A stretch of 64,000 bases of DNA from Aureisphaera galaxeae (lineage in GTDB: Bacteria; Bacteroidota; Bacteroidia; Flavobacteriales; Flavobacteriaceae): positions 124,001 to 188,000 of the forward strand of contig NZ_JAQQTF010000002.1 in the NCBI RefSeq assembly GCF_028561275.1. The letters are read 5' to 3'. Within the stretch, counting starts at the first letter, position 1; every line of letters begins with the position of its first letter. The position numbers were made by a program, and so were the translations under genes. Below are positions 60,321 through 64,000 of the stretch, piece by piece. The notes beneath the pieces were generated by a model. It worked only from the letters and a program-made list of their open reading frames with translations, had not been told where the DNA came from and made no database searches.

Positions 60321-61481
60321 ATGCCATTTTATCATAAATTAGGGAAGATTCCTCCCAAACGTCATACCCAGTTTCGGAAACCCGACGGAAGTCTGTATGC
60401 CGAACAATTATTTGGAACCATTGGGTTCGACGGAATGTATAGTAACTCGTACCACGAGCACCGTCCTACTCAAGTAAAAGCGATTAAAAATCAATACAGC
60501 GTTGCGCCCAAGGTGGCCAAGGCCAATAATATGCAATCCTATCGTTTCAGGGGCTTTCAAGTGCCTGCCGAAGACGATTATTTGAAAAGCCGAAAGGTGA
60601 TCCTCACCAATAGCGATTGTAACATCATTTTATCGGCACCCAAAAAATCGCAGGACGATTATTTCTATAAAAACACCGATGCAGACGAACTGCTCTTCAT
60701 TCATAAGGGAAGTGGGAAATTGAGAACCCATATGGGGAATCTCGACTTTGGCTACGGGGATTATTTATTGATTCCCCGGGGGATGATCTATAAATTGCAA
60801 TTTAACGATGAAGATAATAGATTATTCATTGTAGAATCGAGAAGACCAATTTATACCCCCAAACGTTACCGCAATTGGTTCGGCCAATTGTTGGAGCATT
60901 CTCCATTCTGTGAAAGGGACATAAGAAAACCTGAAGAGTTGGAGACTTATGATGAAAAAGGGGACTTTCTCATCAAGATTAAAAAGAATGATGAAATCAT
61001 CGATATGGTATATGCCACACATCCCTTCGATGTAGTGGGATATGACGGGTACAATTATCCGTATGCTTTTTCCATTCACGATTTTGAGCCCATTACAGGA
61101 CGGATTCATCAACCCCCACCAGTGCATCAAACGTTCGAGACCGATGCCTTTGTGGTATGTTCTTTCTGTCCAAGATTGTACGATTATCACCCCGATAGCA
61201 TTCCAGCACCTTACAATCATAGCAATATAGATAGCGATGAGGTGTTGTACTATGTAGATGGTGATTTTATGAGCCGTAATGATATCGATGCCGGCCATAT
61301 ATCCTTGCATCCTGCAGGGATACCCCACGGACCACATCCAGGGGCTGCCGAACGAAGTATTGGACAGGTGAAAACGGACGAATTGGCGGTGATGGTAGAT
61401 ACCTTCAAGCCGTTAATGGTGACCGAAGAAGCCTTGAAGATAGCAGACGAAACCTACTTCCAAAGTTGGTTAGAAGAATGA
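60321..61481 (+). CDS. hmgA: Homogentisate 1,2-dioxygenase
   Basis: A 386-residue cupin-fold, iron-dependent enzyme that opens the homogentisate ring to maleylacetoacetate in tyrosine and phenylalanine catabolism. The N-terminal domain includes YHKLGKIPPKRHTQF and the C-terminal active site has DGDFMSRNDIDAGHISLHPAGIPHGPHPGA, whose His and Glu residues hold the ferrous ion. It is shorter than the human enzyme (445), as in many bacteria. The next gene, hpd, makes its substrate. Confidence 0.93.
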   Translation: MPFYHKLGKIPPKRHTQFRKPDGSLYAEQLFGTIGFDGMYSNSYHEHRPTQVKAIKNQYSVAPKVAKANNMQSYRFRGFQVPAEDDYLKSRKVILTNSDCNIILSAPKKSQDDYFYKNTDADELLFIHKGSGKLRTHMGNLDFGYGDYLLIPRGMIYKLQFNDEDNRLFIVESRRPIYTPKRYRNWFGQLLEHSPFCERDIRKPEELETYDEKGDFLIKIKKNDEIIDMVYATHPFDVVGYDGYNYPYAFSIHDFEPITGRIHQPPPVHQTFETDAFVVCSFCPRLYDYHPDSIPAPYNHSNIDSDEVLYYVDGDFMSRNDIDAGHISLHPAGIPHGPHPGAAERSIGQVKTDELAVMVDTFKPLMVTEEALKIADETYFQSWLEE

Positions 61482-61575
61482 AAAACCTTTTAGACATAGC
61501 ACCCCATTCAAGGGCCATGTGGTAATTGGGTCTTTTCTTTTCATGAAGTATTAATGCACTAAAAAATTAAAAGAA

Positions 61576-62739
61576 ATGGCACGAGAAATAAAAGATCTAA
61601 CAGAATTACAAAATACAGAATATACACTCAAGAAATTATTTGACGAAGCAGAGGATTTTCTTCCGCTTTTGGGAACCGATTATGTCGAATTGTATGTGGG
61701 GAATGCCAAGCAGGCCGCGCACTACTACAAGACCGCTTTTGGATTTCAATCCGAAGCTTATGCCGGTTTGGAAACGGGCCTAAAAGACCGAGTTTCCTAT
61801 GTATTGAAACAGGACAAAATCCGTTTGGTACTTACTTCTCCACTTAATAAAGGCGGAGACCTTAACCGTCATATCGACGAGCACGGAGATGGAGCCAAGG
61901 TCATTGCCCTTTGGGTAGAGGATGCCACCAAAGCGTTCGAAGAAACGACCAAGCGCGGAGCAAAACCGTATATGCAACCAACGAAGGAAGAAGATGAACA
62001 TGGGCACGTAATCCGTTCTGGAATCTACACCTATGGAGAAACCGTTCACATTTTCGTGGAGCGCAAGAACTACAATGGAGTATTCCTTCCTGGATTCGAA
62101 AAATGGGAATCGCACTACAATCCACCTCCGGTGGGCTTAAAGTTCATTGACCACATTGTGGGAAATGTTGGGTGGAATGAAATGAATACTTGGTGTAAGT
62201 TTTATGCCGAGGTAATGGGTTTTGCACAGATTATTTCGTTTGTAGATGACGATATCGCTACCGAATATACGGCCCTTATGAGTAAGGTGATGAGCAATGG
62301 GAATGGCCGAATTAAATTCCCTATCAATGAACCGGCGGAAGCTGAGAAGAAATCGCAAATCGAAGAATATTTGGATTTCTACAATGGCGCAGGGGTGCAA
62401 CACCTTGCTTTGGCCACCGATGATATCGTAGCGACCGTATCGGCCATGAGAGAACGAGGGGTAGAATTTTTGTACGTTCCAGAAACCTATTACGACGATA
62501 TTACAGAGCGCGTAGGAATTATTGATGAGGATATTGAAGTTCTGAAGAAACACGGAATTTTAATAGATCGAGACGAAGAGGGGTATTTGTTGCAGCTATT
62601 TACCAACAATGTACTGGATCGACCTACGATGTTTATTGAAATTATACAGCGCAAAGGAGCACAATCCTTTGGAGTGGGGAACTTTAAAGCCCTTTTCGAA
62701 GCCATTGAGCGCCAGCAAGCGAGAAGAGGAACCTTATAA
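61576..62739 (+). CDS. hpd: 4-hydroxyphenylpyruvate dioxygenase
   Basis: A 387-residue non-haem iron dioxygenase that converts 4-hydroxyphenylpyruvate to homogentisate. Two vicinal-oxygen-chelate domains are seen. The iron ligands are His in FIDHIVGNV (about residue 195), His in GVQHLALATDD (about residue 275) and Glu in FIEIIQRKG (about residue 355). It follows hmgA by 94 bases with no terminator between, so both are probably one transcript. The flavobacterial order hmgA-hpd is usual. Confidence 0.95.
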   Translation: MAREIKDLTELQNTEYTLKKLFDEAEDFLPLLGTDYVELYVGNAKQAAHYYKTAFGFQSEAYAGLETGLKDRVSYVLKQDKIRLVLTSPLNKGGDLNRHIDEHGDGAKVIALWVEDATKAFEETTKRGAKPYMQPTKEEDEHGHVIRSGIYTYGETVHIFVERKNYNGVFLPGFEKWESHYNPPPVGLKFIDHIVGNVGWNEMNTWCKFYAEVMGFAQIISFVDDDIATEYTALMSKVMSNGNGRIKFPINEPAEAEKKSQIEEYLDFYNGAGVQHLALATDDIVATVSAMRERGVEFLYVPETYYDDITERVGIIDEDIEVLKKHGILIDRDEEGYLLQLFTNNVLDRPTMFIEIIQRKGAQSFGVGNFKALFEAIERQQARRGTL

Positions 62740-62753
62740 ACCGTAACAACGGC

Positions 62754-62784
62754 AAAGCTCCGTCGTCTAAATAGATGGGGCTTT
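62754..62784 (+). terminator. Weak terminator-like hairpin after hpd
   Basis: AAAGCTCC (62754-62761) pairs with GGGGCTTT (62777-62784), eight pairs with one G-U. The T run that should follow is poor (GTCCATTTTT), so termination may be partial and the downstream genes could be read through. Confidence 0.4.
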
Positions 62785-62842
62785 GTCCATTTTTGGAACA
62801 GTCCTTGCGTACCCCTTTGCGATGACCTCAAAATCTATACGA

Positions 62843-63613
62843 ATGAAATATGCAATGTTCCTCTTTTTTACAATGGTATTTGGCCTGTCCCAAGCACAGG
62901 AAAAAGCCTATGATGCCGGAGAATGGTTTAAGTTTCGGGTGCACTACGGTTTTGTGACTGCTGGATATGCCACCTTGGAGGTGAACAATGAAGTACTCAA
63001 TAACAAGGAAGTGTACCACATTAAAGGATATGGTAAAACGACGGGATTGTCCAGGGCATTTTTTAAAGTAGAGGACAATTACCATTCTTATGTAGACAAG
63101 GAGAAGGATATTCCCTACCGTTTTATACGGGATATCGACGAAGGAGGCTACACCAAGGATATTCAGATCGACTTTAACCATACCACCCGACAAGCACTCG
63201 TTCATAATAGAAAGAAGGACACAAAGGATTGGGTTACCTTTCCGGCAGATGCTCAAGATATGGTGTCGGCTTTTTACTATCTGCGAAATCGTTTGGATGC
63301 TTCTTCGTTAAAAGAAGGGGAAACCATAGATATAAATATGTTTTTCGATAAGGAAAACTACAAGTTTCGTTTAAAGTTTTTAGGGCGGGAAGTAATCCGC
63401 ACCCGATTTGGTAAGGTGCCTACCCTAAAGTTTCGTCCCTATGTACAGTCCGGTAGGGTATTTCGTGAGAAGGAAAGTTTAACCGTATGGGTGTCGGACG
63501 ACGAGAACAAAATGCCCATGCTTATCAAGGCCGATTTGGCTGTCGGGTCCCTTAAGGCTTCCCTCACAGAATTCAAAGGACTTAAAAATTCATTTAAAAT
63601 ACACGTAGACTAA
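62843..63613 (+). CDS. DUF3108 family exported protein
   Basis: A 256-residue exported protein. The ATG at 62843 opens a signal peptide (MKYAMFLFFTMVFGLSQAQ); an ATG seven codons earlier is possible. The mature protein carries the family start GEWFKFRVHYGFVTAGYATLEV and the later RGSLxAS-type strand (SLKASLTEFKGLKN). Members sit in the periplasm of many bacteria and have no known function. The gene lies between hpd and tryptophan dioxygenase. Confidence 0.8.
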   Translation: MKYAMFLFFTMVFGLSQAQEKAYDAGEWFKFRVHYGFVTAGYATLEVNNEVLNNKEVYHIKGYGKTTGLSRAFFKVEDNYHSYVDKEKDIPYRFIRDIDEGGYTKDIQIDFNHTTRQALVHNRKKDTKDWVTFPADAQDMVSAFYYLRNRLDASSLKEGETIDINMFFDKENYKFRLKFLGREVIRTRFGKVPTLKFRPYVQSGRVFREKESLTVWVSDDENKMPMLIKADLAVGSLKASLTEFKGLKNSFKIHVD

Positions 63614-63619
63614 CAACCC

Positions 63620-64000
63620 ATGGAGATCCAACCAGAAACCAAAAAACTCCTAGAGCAACTTCAGAAGAAATACAATGCCATAGATCAGGATTTAGATACC
63701 CACTTAGAAGGCCTGTTATATGGAGAACCCATTACCTATTGGGATTACATACAAACCGAAGCCTTGCTCAACCTCCAGGTGCAACGTACCACCTTACCCG
63801 ATGAGATGGTATTTATCATGTACCATCAGATCAACGAACTATTGTTTAAAATGATCCTTTGGGAAATTGCCCAAGTATCGCATCACGAAAATCTAACGGC
63901 GAAGTTCTTTTCGGAGCGCCTTATGCGTATAAGCCGTTATTTCGATATGCTTACCTCTTCCTTCAATATCATGTCCGAAGGAATGGAAGTGGAGCAGTAC
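63620..64000 (+). CDS. kynA: Tryptophan 2,3-dioxygenase (5' part only)
   Basis: The first 127 residues of a haem dioxygenase that opens the indole ring of tryptophan to N-formylkynurenine. The start MEIQPETKKLLEQLQKKY is followed by GEPITYWDYIQTEALLNLQ and MYHQINELLFKMILWEI, the N-terminal helices with the distal-pocket His and Tyr residues. It begins six bases after the DUF3108 gene. The rest is beyond the window. The family call is supported by this motif set; the gene symbol is by analogy. Confidence 0.88.
   Translation, partial: MEIQPETKKLLEQLQKKYNAIDQDLDTHLEGLLYGEPITYWDYIQTEALLNLQVQRTTLPDEMVFIMYHQINELLFKMILWEIAQVSHHENLTAKFFSERLMRISRYFDMLTSSFNIMSEGMEVEQY

Noticed and set aside
1-64000. 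tRNA, rRNA or transposon genes
   Set aside because: I found no cloverleaf, no rRNA-like block, no transposase or integrase motif, and no CRISPR repeats in either strand.

Overview
The window is chromosomal DNA from a member of the Bacteroidota, most likely a marine Flavobacteriaceae. I base this on AT-leaning, tightly packed genes, promoters of the TAnnTTTG (-7) type, type IX secretion (T9SS) C-terminal domains on four exported proteins, homogentisate-type tyrosine catabolism next to tryptophan dioxygenase, and many signal peptides ending in AQ. I cannot name the genus. I see no rRNA, tRNA, CRISPR array, transposase, integrase or prophage.

Layout. 1-4.1 kb: 5' part of the site-2 protease rseP, a SCO1-type copper chaperone, and a ferrous iron operon (feoA, feoB, a small Cys-rich FeoB-associated protein) behind a palindromic operator. 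4.1-9.6 kb: a complete manganese/iron ABC uptake operon reading leftwards from a DtxR/MntR regulator: regulator, outer-membrane barrel, binding lipoprotein, ATPase, two permeases with cytoplasmic C-terminal extensions. 9.7-14.1 kb: YHS protein, DjlA-like co-chaperone, bacilliredoxin, PlsC acyltransferase, HD phosphohydrolase and a PA0069-type radical SAM protein. 14.1-16.8 kb: an amidohydrolase lipoprotein that looks inserted at the 3' end of an enoyl-CoA hydratase gene, because a second copy of the hydratase C-terminal codons lies on its far side. 16.9-28.5 kb: NtrY-like kinase, HemJ, a giant BNR-repeat protein, an SDR protein, a membrane M28 peptidase, a CBS protein, a GIDE-like membrane protein with a zinc-ribbon partner, a barrel protein and a lipoprotein. 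28.7-33.8 kb: ileS, dksA-like and lspA. 33.8-38 kb: a PAS kinase and CheY-like receiver, then rimK, an aspartoacylase-family gene and folate cyclo-ligase in one overlapping operon. 38-42.3 kb: accessory lipoproteins, T9SS cargo and an AraC regulator. 42.6-46.1 kb: the 5-oxoprolinase operon pxpABC with an Nramp-like transporter that lacks the family's metal ligands. 46.3-56 kb: upp, a hairpin-rich 560-base intergenic stretch, a repeat adhesin, two large T9SS cargo proteins, and a divergent LytTR regulator/TPR kinase pair. 56.1-64 kb: uvrC, a patatin-BamA-type outer membrane protein, hmgA, hpd, a DUF3108 protein and the start of tryptophan 2,3-dioxygenase.

The window handles metals at several points: Fe(II) import by Feo, Mn/Fe import by the ABC operon under its own regulator, and copper delivery by SCO. 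The right end is an aromatic amino acid degradation block. The most unusual points are the Nramp homologue without metal ligands in the oxoprolinase operon, the duplicated hydratase tail around the amidohydrolase, the permease extensions of the Mn operon, the rimK/aspartoacylase coupling, and several promoters whose -7 box ends five bases before the start codon, which predicts leaderless mRNAs.
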